Source of the DNA: Ascaphus truei
Lineage: Eukaryota > Chordata > Amphibia > Anura > Ascaphidae
Direction: 5' to 3'
Length of the DNA stretch: 64,000 bases
NCBI GenBank assembly: GCA_036426205.1
Contig: CM071573.1
Span: 68,556,371-68,620,370, forward strand
Shown here: positions 27,031 through 38,580 of the stretch, piece by piece
Position numbering within the stretch: the first letter of the stretch is position 1
How the letters are laid out: every line of letters starts with the position of its first letter
Position numbers and translations under genes: made by a program
The notes under the pieces: model-generated
What the model was told of the DNA's origin: nothing
Databases searched by the model: none
Seen by the model: the letters and a program-made list of their open reading frames with translations, nothing else

Positions 27031-27078
27031 GACTTTCTGTGATTCATTCCTCTCAATTACTGTTCTGCTTTATTCCAG

Positions 27079-27215
27079 CTCTCCCTTTCGCTGCCACATG
27101 GGGTATTTTAAACTTCTGGGACAGATTCAGAGGCGCGTAATAGGTCCAGCCCTGTCCTCTCGGACTCTGGGACACCCAGCAGTGATCACAGCTGCAAGGG
27201 GACAAGAGCACAGTG
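27079..27215 (+). CDS. pitx3: pitx3 exon 2 (start-codon exon), copy 1, frameshifted
   Basis: The acceptor TTCTGCTTTATTCCAG ends at 27078 and the donor G|GTACGTGG starts at 27216. The proposed ATG is 27098-27100. The exon encodes the Pitx3 N-terminus, but the pieces fall in different frames: MGYFKLL, then (shifted) TDSEAR, PALS, SDSGTP, DHSCKG, and GQEHS with one base of the next codon left over. This order is the Pitx signature (SEARSPALSLSDSGTP, then CKGQEHS). The leftover G joins AC at the start of exon 3 to give Asp, so the splice phase is right. As written it would not encode Pitx3: there is an insertion after codon 7 and several more indels. I infer sequence error rather than a pseudogene, because splice sites are kept and the only other copy is broken at different positions. 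Confidence 0.9.
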
Positions 27216-27270
27216 GTACGTGGAGAACAGGGATAGGGCAATAAAGGCAGCAGTGCACAGGACTATGATG

Positions 27271-27422
27271 TATTGTATGTCTTTATTTACTATAGCGCAA
27301 AAAGTGTACTCAGCGACTTCCACAAAGAATACAGGACAGGGATTTATAATAAGACAATAATGCAGAAAAATCAGACAACACGGAAAAGAAAACCTGCCAC
27401 CGAACCAGAGCTTACAATCTAT
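27271..27422 (+). repeat. SINE-like repeat (copy 1 of duplicated pair)
   Basis: TATTGTATGTCTTTATTTAC to GAGCTTACAATCTAT, with GTGTACTCAGCGACTTCCAC inside. It lies 55 bp after exon 2. The counterpart is 35597-35750. Confidence 0.8.
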
Positions 27423-27491
27423 TCTGAATTGTGTTACAGTTCTAAACACACAGACCTCCATACACAGGTGCACAAAAGAGCAGGTCGCCAA

Positions 27492-27762
27492 CACCAGTTC
27501 TAAGGGCAACAACAGGTCAGGTTTCAGGATATCCTGCTACAGCACAGGTGGCTAAACAGCGGCTCAGCCACTGATGAGCCACCTGTGCCGACGCGGGGAA
27601 ATTCTGAAAACCTGGCTGAGTGGCTCTTGAGGTTGCTTGGTGGCTCTTGAGACTGAGTTGCCCCACAAGACTGCAGACAATGATTGATCAACCTGTGCGT
27701 CGCCATGGATACCTGAACCCTGGGCCTCTGTGGCTCCTGAGGATTGCGTGGCCACCCTGCCA
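27492..27762. mobile_element. palindromic hAT-type MITE (copy 1)
   Basis: Family motifs CAACAGGTCAGGTTTCAGGA and GAGCCACCTGTGCCGAC, with extra inverted TGGCTCTTGAG blocks. Degraded termini. The counterpart is 35820-36095. Confidence 0.7.
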
Positions 27763-28930
27763 GTAGACTGATGAGGCGTGGCTTCGTGGGTAAAGGTGTC
27801 GGGCATACTCAGCCAATGTTCGATTCTTGGTTTAAAATCACTTTGGGCGGGATCACCCAGAGCCCCATAAATCGGGGCTCGTGAACATAACCTACAATAG
27901 GAACTGACCTTATTTCCCGAGGTTAATAAGTATCCTCTTTAGGGTTTGTGCAAATCATATGCACAAAGAAGAGCCGTGTAATATCGTTAGGCCTTAGAGT
28001 AATGGTTGTTGTGGGTAACCTTGCGGTACTTCCGATCTGTGACATTAAAACCATCCAGGACCCTGAAAAGGGGGCTTTTGCTGGAGAGAAAAAGAGACTC
28101 CTTTTGTAGGGACCCTTCAACTTTATATATCTCCCAAAATGCCAGTATCGTTAAGCCAATGCAGTTTGATTAAAAATTAAAAGAAAGAGCAATTAACATG
28201 ACATTATTGGCCTTTGGCTTAACGCATATGTGGGGTAACATGGGCGAAATTACTTAACGAAGCCATGGCGAATTGGGCCGTATATTGTGGTGGGGGGTAC
28301 CACCTCAGGGGTGGCTGCATCTTATGGACTCAGAGGTATACATGTAATTGAAAGTGCCACCTTGGTCAGGCGTACAAGGAAGGCCAGTAAAGCTGTATCA
28401 ATGATGAGCACTGAGCGGAAGCAGGATATCACTTAAAACTTGCCTGTTGGTTGCCCTTGAGGACCGGAGTTGGGCGTGGCCACTTCCAATCTAGTGAGAT
28501 GAAACAGGATAGATAGCAAGGAGCAGGATAAAGGATAAGTAAATTGTGGTATGTTCTACAACATAGATAAGTTGAGTATTGCGTCGGGAGCATGGTTGAA
28601 ATGATGAAATCATCACCTGTTTTAGGAGCCCAAAAATTGCAAATATTCACTGGTTAGGAGCTTCCAACAGACACCTAAAATGACTGTCCTCGTCAAGAAG
28701 GTGTATGGAGGGTGAAGGTCTACAACATAGGTACAATAGTACGTTTAGAAAGATTATGCTGCCAAAAAAACCTAGCAAGGGGTAGAACTTATAAAAAAAA
28801 AAAACAAAACAATGTTTTCTTAAAAAGAAAAGTGATATTGTGAGAGAGTAATGGTTCCCTGGGCATGAAAGATGACCATCGAAATCAACTGAGGATGGAG
28901 ATTCCATTTTGCAGTGTGTTAAAACACACT
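27763..28930. other. intron in copy 1, no gene
   Basis: Contains a fragment of the palindromic hAT family near 28400-28485 (TGCCTGTTGGTTGCCCTTGA). Otherwise no recognised feature. Base-level sequence is unreliable here (see copy 2, 36100-37258). Confidence 0.45.
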
Positions 28931-29395
28931 GTACAGGAAGTTATCGTTTTACAACGCTTCGTTACAACGAAATGGCTTATCCAACGCCTATGCAATGCAT
29001 ACCATACCATGTTAATTTATAAAACGCCAAACGGGCTCTATCCAAGGCTATGACGAAGCTTTGCAACGTTGTTATGTGTATTAATATATTATATTTACCT
29101 AGCATTTATACGATTATAATGCTTATATTTTTATATTATATTATAATTATAGGATTTTATAAAGATATAATACAGTATATGCACTATATAATTGATGTAT
29201 GTGTGCATATCTTATTGTCTGCGTAAATATTTGTGTATTTTTGCATTAAAAAAGGCCCTTTAAGGAACGGAACCTTCATTTTTTCTAAAAAACATGGTTC
29301 CTAGGGGAAAACGTGTTCGGATTTACAACGTTTCGCTATCCAACGCCAGTTTCTTTGAGAACACATTGTGCGGATACAATAAGGACTGCCTGTAC
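28931..29395. mobile_element. MITE with GTACAGG termini (copy 1)
   Basis: Left end GTACAGGAAGTTATCG and right end ATAAGGACTGCCTGTAC are inverted. The interior has TTTACAACG and CTATCCAACGCC motifs. Related to 3316-3536. The counterpart is 37259-37716. Confidence 0.7.
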
Positions 29396-29552
29396 ATAAA
29401 GGCTGTACATAAAGCTGTACATAAGCTGTTACATTATAAAAGCTGTACATGGCTTAATAGCTCTGTTTGCAGCTCTTACATTACCCAATGTGCAACAGCA
29501 CCCTGGTGATTGATGCAGATGTAAAAGAGGGAATGGAAATTATAGCATAGGA

Positions 29553-30330
29553 CAGTGTTGTTCCACCCGGGGTTCCTATGAAACCCTTGGGTCCCCGGGC
29601 AGCCTAAAGGGTTCCTGCAAATTTTAAGTCATTTGGAAATTGTTGTACCGATACAGAAGAATTTAACAATGAATCTGATCTCAGCACATATTAATAATAA
29701 TAATAATAATAATATTAGCATGTTTCTTGGTAAGCGCTGCTAGTTTACGTAGCGCTTTACAGAGAACATTTTTGCAGGGCACAGGTCCCTGCCGTGGAGC
29801 TTACACTCTATGTTTTTTTTGGTGCCTGAGCAAAGGGAGACAAAAGTGATGGCCCAAGGTCAAAAGGAGCAAACACGGAATTGAACCAGTCAGGTCATCA
29901 AGCGTCTTTTACTCATGAGCCACCTTTCTCATATTAGAGCGGGTTGGGTTCCTACAAGGTATCTGATCCATGTTGATTTTTGCGCTATTGAGGGGTTGGG
30001 GTTCCTGTTCCTTTAGGTTTCATTACAATGCATCTGAAGGTAAGACACGCTATACAGAGGGTTGAGGTTCCTTCAATGCCATTTTTTTGTTGATTCAGAC
30101 CGCACGTACAAGAGAGGTTGGGGTTCCTACATGCAATCCGATCTCAGGCCGTGCTATTGAGAGGGGGATGGCGCGGTTCCTTACAATGCATGATCTCAGA
30201 CGTGCTATTAGAGAGGGTTGGGGTTCCTTACCAATCTGCATGGATCTTCAGACTAGATACAAGAGAGGGTGGGGTTCCACAGACTTTCACAATTAATATA
30301 GGGTTCCTGAACCAAAAAAATTGTTTAAAT
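29553..30330. repeat. transposon-like segment with internal ~48-bp tandem repeats (copy 1)
   Basis: Begins CAGTGTTGTTCCACCCGGGG, a hAT-like left end. A 90-bp segment with GCGCTGCTAGTTTACGTAG and a TTACACTCTA end lies at 29730-29815. Then six to seven units of about 48 bp built on GAGAGGGTTGGGGTTCC follow (29985-30290). The right terminus is not defined. The counterpart is 37864-38580. Confidence 0.55.
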
Positions 30331-31179
30331 AAAACTGGCTTCGGTCTAAAATAATAAATTAGCTACCTTAGGTTTATGGTATTTGATATAAAAAGGGGGA
30401 AGGGGAATGTGACCCAGTGTTTTAGTTTTGGTTTGGTTCTGGTTCGGCCAAACTCTTTTGGTTGTGGTTCTACTTTGGATACGAATAAAAATACTGAAAA
30501 TATAGGAATTCTATGCAATAAAAATTTTTTTAAACCTTTTTTATAAGAATAAATTTATATTTTATGTGTAAAATAAATACAATTCTTCATCACAATAAAA
30601 AGGGTTAATATAGAATATTATATATATTATACTATATATATATAGATATATATAATATATATATATTATACTGTATAGGATACAATATATGGGTGTGTAC
30701 AACACACAAACACACACAAAATATCATATATAGATAACAATGCATTTCGATAGATCAATATATAAGAAGATTGTGTGTGTATATGTACAGTAAATAAAAA
30801 TATCATTGTGAGCACATTACATGTTTTCTCGGCCCTGCCATTCCCAATTACTCCTAGCATACAGTGCTTCCACTGCAGCCAGGGATTTCTGGGACCGGAA
30901 ATGAAATGCAAATAAGGCACTCACAGTGAGTCACTTAACTTCTGTCCATTTTGAAATGTACCCACTACCAACTACCAGCTGATGCCTGCCAACTGTACAC
31001 CCAGTTTTCAGAATAGCCAATGGTTTAAAAATATTGAAGAACACAGGAAACCTACTCACCGACCAGCTGTTAACTTTGTGAGTTTTCTATGTGGGAGGTG
31101 GTTTATAAGGGATATGAAAAGTAAAGATGGATGGGAATATATAAGCGAGTACGCGCTCGAGGAGAAGAGAGCAGCGAAG
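30331..31179. other. AT-rich intron and palindrome-family fragment (copy 1)
   Basis: A TATATA-rich run at 30620-30675 and a fragment of the 24676-25015 palindrome family near 30830-30960 (GCATACAGTGCTTCCACTGC). No coding exon. Confidence 0.5.
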
Positions 31180-31276
31180 AGAGAGAGAGAAGAGAGAGAG
31201 AGAGAGATCTCTCTCTCATCTCTCTCCTCTCTCTCTCTCTCTCTATCTCTCCTCTCTATCTCTCTATTCTCTCCTC
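31180..31276. repeat. (GA)n-GATC-(TC)n inverted microsatellite (copy 1)
   Basis: GAGA runs meet CTCT runs at AGAGATCTCT, so the array is self-complementary and could form a hairpin or cruciform. The counterpart is 39411-39486. Confidence 0.9.
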
Positions 31277-32352
31277 TCTTTTTGGTTGTTTCTGGTTTTG
31301 AAACGCGGATCCAATTTTCACAAAATCAAAAGGGCAATCTGTTTTTTTTTAATTGAAAATCTGACGCTGACGATGTAGTTCCAGTCCGGCCTAAGTTCGT
31401 GACACTGAAAATGAAAACCGGTCCCACAAGCTCAGCCACTTATCTCAAAGATGTTGAGTTAAGCAGATCTCTTACTTAAAAATACAATAATTAGAAGTGA
31501 TGCTCGGAAAGCAGGAAAGCAAAGCAAGCATCACATAAGTTCGTTTGTTTTTGATAGGCATCATGTAATGTTGTATTTTTAACAAACGAAGCCTTCCCCC
31601 TGAAGCGTGAACTCAGATGTTAATTTTGGGCCTGTATGGAGAAAAAGTACTGGAGATGGATTGCATATTTAATACAGTGACAGTAACGTACCCCCACTCA
31701 GAAATATGCGATGGAAGAAATTCTAGACCAAGTATTTAAATATTGTTTAACCGTTCATTTGCCGTTGTCCATAGATCTGTAGCAAAAAAAGCTAAAATGG
31801 CACATTTTCTGTGTGGCTCTTATGAAATGATAATAAAACGTGATTTAATTAATCCATCACTTTATATTTGTAATGGATTTTATCCTCATAGGAACTCAGA
31901 TGGGGCTGGGGAAAAGTGTTGTCGCATTACGGTGCTCTAAACTGGGAAAGTGACCCCCTTGGCTGCCACAGGAGTTATCCCCGCATTTGGTTGATGTCAA
32001 ACTCGAGTGGACTTTAGTAGGAGACAAAAAAAGGAAGGCAGCGAGCACTCAAAAGGTTTCTTAGGGGTTTAAGGAGGAGGAAACAATTATGTCAACCCAT
32101 AAAGAAACAATTTGGTGGCTGCAAGATAACTTTGGTAGGGCCGGTTGACTTCCTGTTTTGTTATAGTATGCTTGGGATCTACTACAGGAAAATATTCCCA
32201 AAAATAGAGCATTGGGTGCCGCAAACGTGAGTTTCAAGGACAGAAATGAGAAGATGTTGAGGAGTGTGTGCTCAACCCAAAAATCACGGTCTTAAGAAAG
32301 CCCCAACTATGTCCATAAGAGAGGCTAGGATGGGACGGTTGGGGGTTTAGAG
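31277..32352. other. intron in copy 1, no recognised feature
   Basis: Unique sequence, matched with many small indels by 39487-40523. The short frame at 31743-31940 has no recognisable domain and is not kept in the other copy. Confidence 0.45.
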
Positions 32353-32660
32353 CAGGGGGGCGCAGGATTTTCTCAGGAGGCGCGGCGGCGCAAAGGCCCA
32401 GCGTTTTCCACAAGGCATTTTAAATTAAAGCCGGGGGAGGCGCGTGAGGTCCCGTAACTTATTTACCCGATCAAAAGGGCTCTTCGGCATCACACATGCG
32501 GATCAAATACACGGACAGGGCAAAGGCAACATGTTGCCATGGAAATGTAGTTAACTTCAATGACGTTTTGTGATGTCATATGATGCCACCGAAGCCCCGA
32601 GAAAGGTAAGAGGGGGAGGGTTTGAGGCGAGCAAGAAAGAAACGTTCTGCCGTACCCCTG
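32353..32660. mobile_element. hAT-type MITE (copy 1)
   Basis: Begins CAGGGGGGCGCAGGATTTTC and ends GCCGTACCCCTG, the degraded CAGGGGTGCGCAAACT termini. GC-rich interior with GGCAACATGTTGCCATGG. The cleaner counterpart is 40524-40822. Confidence 0.8.
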
Positions 32661-33985
32661 TGTTCCTTAATGCTCACAGTTAGTACTGATACCTTAATTA
32701 TTCCACTTCAAACAGGTAACATGCCACGAATGAAATACTAGAAATACTTTGTCCTATGTGCAGAATATACCGCCCAAAGCACATAGGAGGTGCTCAGGAA
32801 GTGTTTGTGGAATATTAGACGTTTTTTTTTTTTCAACTATTGGTATTTTTTTTAAAATCCCAATGAAAATCCATGCTTGGAGCCAGAATATCAGTAATAC
32901 TGTACAGACAAGGCCACGGTAGCAGCTGGCATGAAGGAAAAGCAATCTTAATTTAGAATATGCTGATTGCCACAGACTGTATGTGTTAACCAGAGGCTCG
33001 GGAAATGGGATGTATTGTGTCACAATAAGAAAGTAGATCTGAATAGACAAAATTGACTACTACAGCTAATAGACTTTAAAGGACGCGAAATTTAGGCTTG
33101 CCAGAGATCGGACAGCAGTAAGGACCCCAGATGCCAGATTAATATCCCTTATTTCCAGCCATGTCTGTATTTATTGTCGGTATAAAAAAAGTTTGTTATA
33201 ATCCTCCTCTTCGAAAAACGATTCATGACATAACAAAAAAACTGTCACTTACCCCTTTCTGGGAATGGATGCATCTTTATGGAAACTCGTAAATTGGTTT
33301 TTTTTGAAATTAATCAATGATAAATTTTTCTAAAAATTGTTTTGTTGATTGAAGTCTGTAGATTGTAACGGTCTTATTAAAAGATATCATATACAAACGA
33401 AAAGAAGTTAAGAATAATTTCTACATATCGTTTCCAAAAGGATCCACTGCTTCAATTTTATATTATGTATCAGTTGATGTCTCCCAGAACCTTACCTCCA
33501 CTTAACACCTGTATGACGTAAACAAATTCCTCATTGGGTTGAATAAGCAGGTTTGGGTGAGTAGAAGCCTTACAAATACACATGGTTCTATATCTTTACT
33601 TTCAAATTATGTAAAGGGACTAATGACCTCATCAAAGGGCTATTTAGGACTTGTGTCTTTCAAGGAGGCTTAATTGTGTTTTTGTAATTCCTAAAGATTA
33701 AAAAAAAAAAAAAAATACTTTTATATTAAAAATGAGCGTTTCCCTTTAAAAGCAGCCAAATGGAATAAAGCCCCCTGCGTTATACCCAGGCAGGAGGACA
33801 AACACATGAGGCCAAGTAGTTTTAGTATTATCCCAAGTCCTTAAAGAGGGATATTTACCCCAAATACTTTCATTGTTTTGTTTTTTAAACGGTCCACACA
33901 CGTGGAAGTTACAGGGACGGAACCTGTTATTTTTATTACATGCAGTAATCCAAATTTCTAGGGCGTCCCCTAAGGCATTTTCCAG
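32661..33985. other. intron in copy 1, no recognised feature
   Basis: Unique AT-rich sequence repeated as 40823-42156. No coding exon seen. Confidence 0.45.
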
Positions 33986-34255
33986 GGGTTGTGTAGTTAG
34001 TGAGGGGTTGTGTAATTAGTGCAGGGTTGTGTAGTTAATGCAGGGTTGTGTAATTAGTGAGGTGATTGTGTAGTTAGTGCGGGGTTGTGTAGTTAATGAG
34101 GGGTTGTGTAATTAGTCAGGGGTTGTGTAGTTAGTGCAGGGTTGTGAAGTTATTGAGGGGTTGTGTAGTTAGTGCGAGGCTATGTAGTTATCGAGGGGTT
34201 GTGTAGCTGTTGAGGGGTTGTGTAGTTATTGAGGGGTTGTTTAGTTAGTGATGGA
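33986..34255. repeat. 19-bp minisatellite, left block of copy 2
   Basis: About 14 fairly regular units of GTTGTGTAGTTAGTGAGGG, cleaner than in copy 1. It forms the junction between the two duplicates. Confidence 0.9.
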
Positions 34256-34439
34256 TTGTACAAAAAACAAGATAGGTAGCGCTAACTAGACTGTTGATGG
34301 AAATATGGTGACTAATTCAACATATAATATAAATATATAACACATATGTGACTAACAAAACTCAGCCTTATATAAATGGTAGAAATATATAAGTGGCTGC
34401 CGCTGATACAAGTCTGACCCCCTGGTCAGATAGTGACTA

Positions 34440-34850
34440 GATGGAACGGAAATATGTATCTAAGGCGCCTAACATACAATTATATGTAAAAAAGGATATA
34501 AACAGCCGAGCTTGGTAGAGGTGCAGATCTCAAGGTGTCTCCAAGTGAGGTAGTAGGTGCTTAAAAAGAATAAAAAAAAGTGCCATAGCCTACATACTGA
34601 ATAATACAATGACACACAAAACATACAAAAACATATAACAATGCTTTTTATATGTTTTATGTTTTGTGTGTCATGTGTATTATTCAGTATTATATGCTAT
34701 GCACTTTTTTTATTCTTTAAGCACATAATACCTCACTGGAGACACTTGAGATCTGCACCTTACCAAGCTCGGCTGTTTATATCCTTTTTTTACATATAAA
34801 TTGTTATGTTAGCGCCCCTTAGATAAATATTCCGTTCCATCTAGTGAGGA
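34440..34850. mobile_element. foldback element with about 190-bp arms (copy 2)
   Basis: Left arm starts GGAACGGAAATATGTATC and right arm ends ATATTCCGTTCC. Centre near 34620-34655. Same element as 26085-26500. Confidence 0.8.
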
Positions 34851-34854
34851 TTGG

Positions 34855-35370
34855 ATGTAATTAGTGAGGAGTTGTGAGTTAGTGAGAGGGTGTAGTTAGT
34901 GAGAGGTTGTGTAGTAGTGCGGGTGTTGTAGTGTTAGTGCGGGGGTTGTGTAGTTACGGAGGGTGTTAGTGTGAGGGGTAGTGGCAGGGTTGTGTGTTAG
35001 TGAGGGGTTGTGTAGTTAGTATGGGTTGGTAGTAGTAGTAAAGGGTTGTAGTTAGTTAGTGAGGGGTTGTGTAAATTAGTGAGGGGTTGTGTGTTAGGGG
35101 AGGTGTTTGGGGTGAGGGGTTGGTTAGTTAGGAGGGGTTTGTGTAATGTGAGGGGTTGTGTAGTTGTACGGTGTCTAGTGGATGGTGTAGGTTGGGTTGT
35201 AGTTAGTATGGGGTTGTGTAGTATGAGTGTTGGTGTGGCGGTTTAGTTCAGTTGTGAGTAGTGAGGGGTGTGTAGTGTGAGGGTTTGTGTAGTTAGTATG
35301 GGTTGTTAGTAGGAAGGGTTGTGTAGTTAGTGCGGGGTTGTGGTAGTTAGTGAGGGTTGTGTGGCTGACT
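34855..35370. repeat. 19-bp minisatellite, main block of copy 2
   Basis: Noisy units of GTTGTGTAGTTAGTGAGGG ending just upstream of exon 2 copy 2. Confidence 0.9.
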
Positions 35371-35412
35371 TTCTGTGATTCAGTCCTCTCAATATGTTCT
35401 GCTTTCTTACAG

Positions 35413-35544
35413 CTCTCCCTTGCTGCCACATGGGGTATTTTAAACTTTGGACAGATTCAGAGGCGCGTTAGGTCAGCACCTGTCCCTTCTCGGACTCTGG
35501 GAAACACCAGCATGATCACAGCTGCAAGGGGCAAGAGCAACAGG
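35413..35544 (+). CDS. pitx3: pitx3 exon 2 (start-codon exon), copy 2, frameshifted
   Basis: The acceptor TTCTGCTTTCTTACAG ends at 35412, the ATG is 35430-35432, and the donor G|GTACGTGG begins at 35545. Reading from the ATG gives MGYFKLWTDSEAR and then a stop, so the TDSEAR motif is in frame here but not in copy 1. Later pieces of the Pitx3 N-terminus (LSL, then DHSCKGQE) lie in other frames. The exon is 132 bp against 137 bp in copy 1. The indels differ between copies, while the unusual opening ATGGGGTATTTTAAACTT is shared and so is probably real. Only one of the two exons is likely to exist or be used in the transcript. Whether both are real cannot be decided from this sequence. Confidence 0.88.
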
Positions 35545-35596
35545 GTACGTGGAGACAGGGATAGTGGCAATAAGGCAGCAGTGCACAGATATGATG

Positions 35597-35750
35597 TATT
35601 GTATGTCTTTTATTTTTTTAAAACAAGCGCAAAAGTGTACTCAGCGACTCCACAAAGAATCAGACAGGGATTTATAATAATACAATAATGCAGCAAAAAT
35701 CAGACAACAGGAAAAGAAAATCCCTGCCCCGACCAGAGCTTACAATCTAT
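35597..35750 (+). repeat. SINE-like repeat (copy 2 of duplicated pair)
   Basis: Counterpart of 27271-27422, ending GAGCTTACAATCTAT; the lead is disturbed by extra T and A bases. Confidence 0.8.
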
Positions 35751-35819
35751 TTTAATTGTGCTTACAGTTACTAAACAACAGACCTCACACACAGGTGCAC
35801 AAAAGAGCAGGTCGCACAA

Positions 35820-36095
35820 CACCAGTTCAAGGGCCACACAACAGGTCAGGTTTCAGGATATCCCTGCTAAGCACAGGTGGCCTAAACGCGAGAGCTCAGC
35901 CATGATGAGCACACCTGTGCCGACGAGGGAATATTCTGAAAACTGAGCTATGGCTCTTGAGTTGCTTGGTGGCTCTTGAGGACGTGAGTTGCCCCAAAGA
36001 ACTGAGACACATGATTGAATCAACCTGTGCTGTACGCATGGATACCCTGAACCCTGCCTCTGTGGTGGCTCCTGAGGATTGGCGTTGGCCACACC
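35820..36095. mobile_element. palindromic hAT-type MITE (copy 2)
   Basis: Counterpart of 27492-27762, with ACAGGTCAGGTTTCAGGATA and TGGCTCTTGAG blocks. Confidence 0.7.
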
Positions 36096-37258
36096 TGCCA
36101 GTAGACTGATGAGGCGTGGCTTCGTGGGTAAAGGTGTCGGCGCTATACTCAGCCACTTGTTCGATATTGGTAAAATTCACTTTGGGCGGGATCACCCAGA
36201 GCCCCATAAATCGGGGCTCGTGACATAACCTATCAATAGGAAACTGACCTTATTTCCCCGTGGAGGTTAATAAAGATCCTCAATAGTTTTGCAAATCATA
36301 TGCCACAAAGAAAGCCGTTCTAATTATGTTAGCCTTAGCGTATGGTGTTGTGGCGAACCTTGCCGGTACCTTCGCATCTGTGACATTAAAACCCATCAAG
36401 GACCCTGAAAAGGGGGCTTTGTGCTGGAGAGGAAAAAGAGACTCCTTTGGTAGGGACCCTTAACTATATATCTCCCAAAATTGCCATTATCGTTAAGCCA
36501 ATGCAGGTTTGATTAAAAATAAAAGAGAGCAATTAACATGACATTATTGGCCTTTGGCTGAACGCATATGTGGTGGTAACATGAGGCGAAATTACTTAAC
36601 GAAGCCTGGAGAATCTGGGCCAGTTATATGTGTGGTGGTACCACCCTCAGGGGTGGACTGCATACTATGGCTCAGAGGTATACATGTAATTGAAGTGCAC
36701 ATTGGTCAGGCGTACAAGGAAGGCAGTAAAGCTGATCATGATTGAGCACTGAGCTGGAAGCAGAGATTATCCTTAAAAACTTGACTGGTGGTTGCCCTTG
36801 AGGACCGGAGTGCTGGCCACTTCATCTAGTGGTGACAAACAGGATAGATAGCAAGGAGAGGATAGGATAAGATTGGTATGTTCTCTTACACATAGATCAA
36901 GTTGAGTACTTGTGTCAGGGAGCATGGTTGAAATCGATGAAATCATCACCTGTTTTAGGGCACAAAAATTGCAAATATTCACTGGTTAGGAGCTCCAACA
37001 GACACCTAAAATGACTGCTCGTCAAGAATGTGTATGGAGGGTGAAGGTCTACAAATAGGTACAATAGGTACTTTTAGAAAGAGTTATGCGCCAAAAATAG
37101 AAAGGGTAGTAGACTTATAAAAAAAAAAAAAAAAACAATGTTTTTTAAAAGAAAGTGATATTGTGAGAGAGTAAGGTTCCCTGGGCATGAAAGATGACCA
37201 TTCGAATTATAACTGCAGGATGGAGATTCACATTCTGCAGTGTAGTAAAAACACATGT
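36096..37258. other. intron in copy 2, no gene
   Basis: Counterpart of 27763-28930, including the palindromic hAT fragment near 36735-36820. No coding exon recognised. Confidence 0.45.
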
Positions 37259-37716
37259 GAACAGGCAGTTATCGTTTTACAACGCGTCGTGTACACGAAT
37301 AATGGCTTATCCAACGTATGCAATGCATACCATACCATGTTCATTTATCAAAACGCCAAAACGGCGTATCCAACGGCTATGACGAAGCTTTTGCAAACGT
37401 TGTTAGTGTATTAATATATTATATTTACTAGCATTATCATAGCCGATATAATCTTATATTTTTATATTATATTATATTTTATGGATTTTATTATAATGAT
37501 ATATATACAGTATATGCCATATATAATTATGTTATGTGCTGCATATCTTATTGTCTGCGTAAATATTTGTGTATTTTTGCATTAAAAAATGCCTTTAGGA
37601 ACGGAACCTTCATTTAAACATGGTTCCTAGGGAAAACGTGTTCGGTTTACAACGTTTCGCTATCCAACGCCAGTTTTGAGTAACACATTGTGCGGATACA
37701 ATAAGGACTGCCTGTA
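37259..37716. mobile_element. MITE with GTACAGG-type termini (copy 2)
   Basis: Counterpart of 28931-29395; right end ATAAGGACTGCCTGTAC is intact and the left reads GAACAGGCAGTTATCG. Confidence 0.7.
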
Positions 37717-37863
37717 CATAAAGGCTGTACATAAAGCTGTACATAAGCTGTACATAAAGCTGTACATGGCTTAATAGCTCTGTTTGCAGCTCTTACATTA
37801 CAATGTGCAACAGCACCCTGGTGTTATGCAGACTGTAAAAGAGGGAATGAATATAGCATAGGA

Positions 37864-38580
37864 CAGTGTTTTCACCCGGGGTTCCTATGAACCCTTGGGT
37901 TCCCCGGGCAGCCCTAAAGGGTTCCCTGCAAATTTTAAGTCATTTGGAAATTGTACCGATACAGAAGAATTTACAATGATCTGATCTCAGTCACACTATT
38001 ATAATAATAATAATAATAATATTGCATGTTCTTGTAAGCGCTGCTAGTTTTAACGTAGCGCTTTACAGAGAACATTTTTGCAGGGCACAGTCCCTGCCGT
38101 GGAGCTTACATCTATGTTTTTTTTGGTGCCTGAGCAAGGGAGACAAAGTGATTGGCCCAAGGTCAAAGGAGCAAACACAGGAATTGAACCAGTCAGTGTC
38201 ACTCAGCGTCTTACTCACTGAGCCACTCTTTCTCATATTAGAGGGGTTGGGGTTCCTTACAAGGTATCTGATCCAGATTGCGCTATTGAGAGGGTTGTTG
38301 TTCCTTACTTACAATGCATCTGAAGGTCAGACACGCTATACAGAGGGTTGAGGTTCCTTACAATGCCATTTGATTCAGACCCACGTTACAAGAGGGTTGG
38401 GGTTCCTACTATGCATCCGATCTCAGCCGTGCTATTGAGAGGGGATGGGCGGTTCCTTACAATGCATGATCTCAGACGTGCTATTAGAGAGGGTTGGGGT
38501 TCCTTACCAATGCTGCTGATCTCAGACTGTACAAGAGAGGGTGGGGTTCCACAGATTTCACAATATAATATAGGGTTCCT
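37864..38580. repeat. transposon-like segment with internal ~48-bp tandem repeats (copy 2)
   Basis: Begins CAGTGTTTTCACCCGGGG; tandem units with GAGGGTTGGGGTTCCTTAC run from about 38236 to 38560. Counterpart of 29553-30330. Confidence 0.55.

Larger units (their letters stand above)
25665..33985. repeat. 8.2-kb direct duplication, copy 1
   Basis: This segment is repeated in the same order and orientation at 33986-42156. Shared anchors include GTAGCGCTAACTAGACTG (25921 and 34276), pitx3 exon 2 (27079 and 35413) and the hAT MITE (32353 and 40524). The copy ends at CATTTTCCAG (33985), which runs straight into minisatellite at the junction but into unique sequence at the end of copy 2 (42156). 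The distance from exon 2 to the end is 6,906 bp here and 6,743 bp in copy 2, a difference made of many small indels. Left boundary is inside a GTTGTGTAGTTAGTGAGGG minisatellite, so it is approximate. Confidence 0.95.

Noticed and set aside
26930..27244. 104-codon continuous frame across exon 2 copy 1 as a protein in its own right
   Set aside because: It starts in minisatellite and reads through the acceptor and donor; the exon's splice signals and Pitx3 motifs explain the sequence better.
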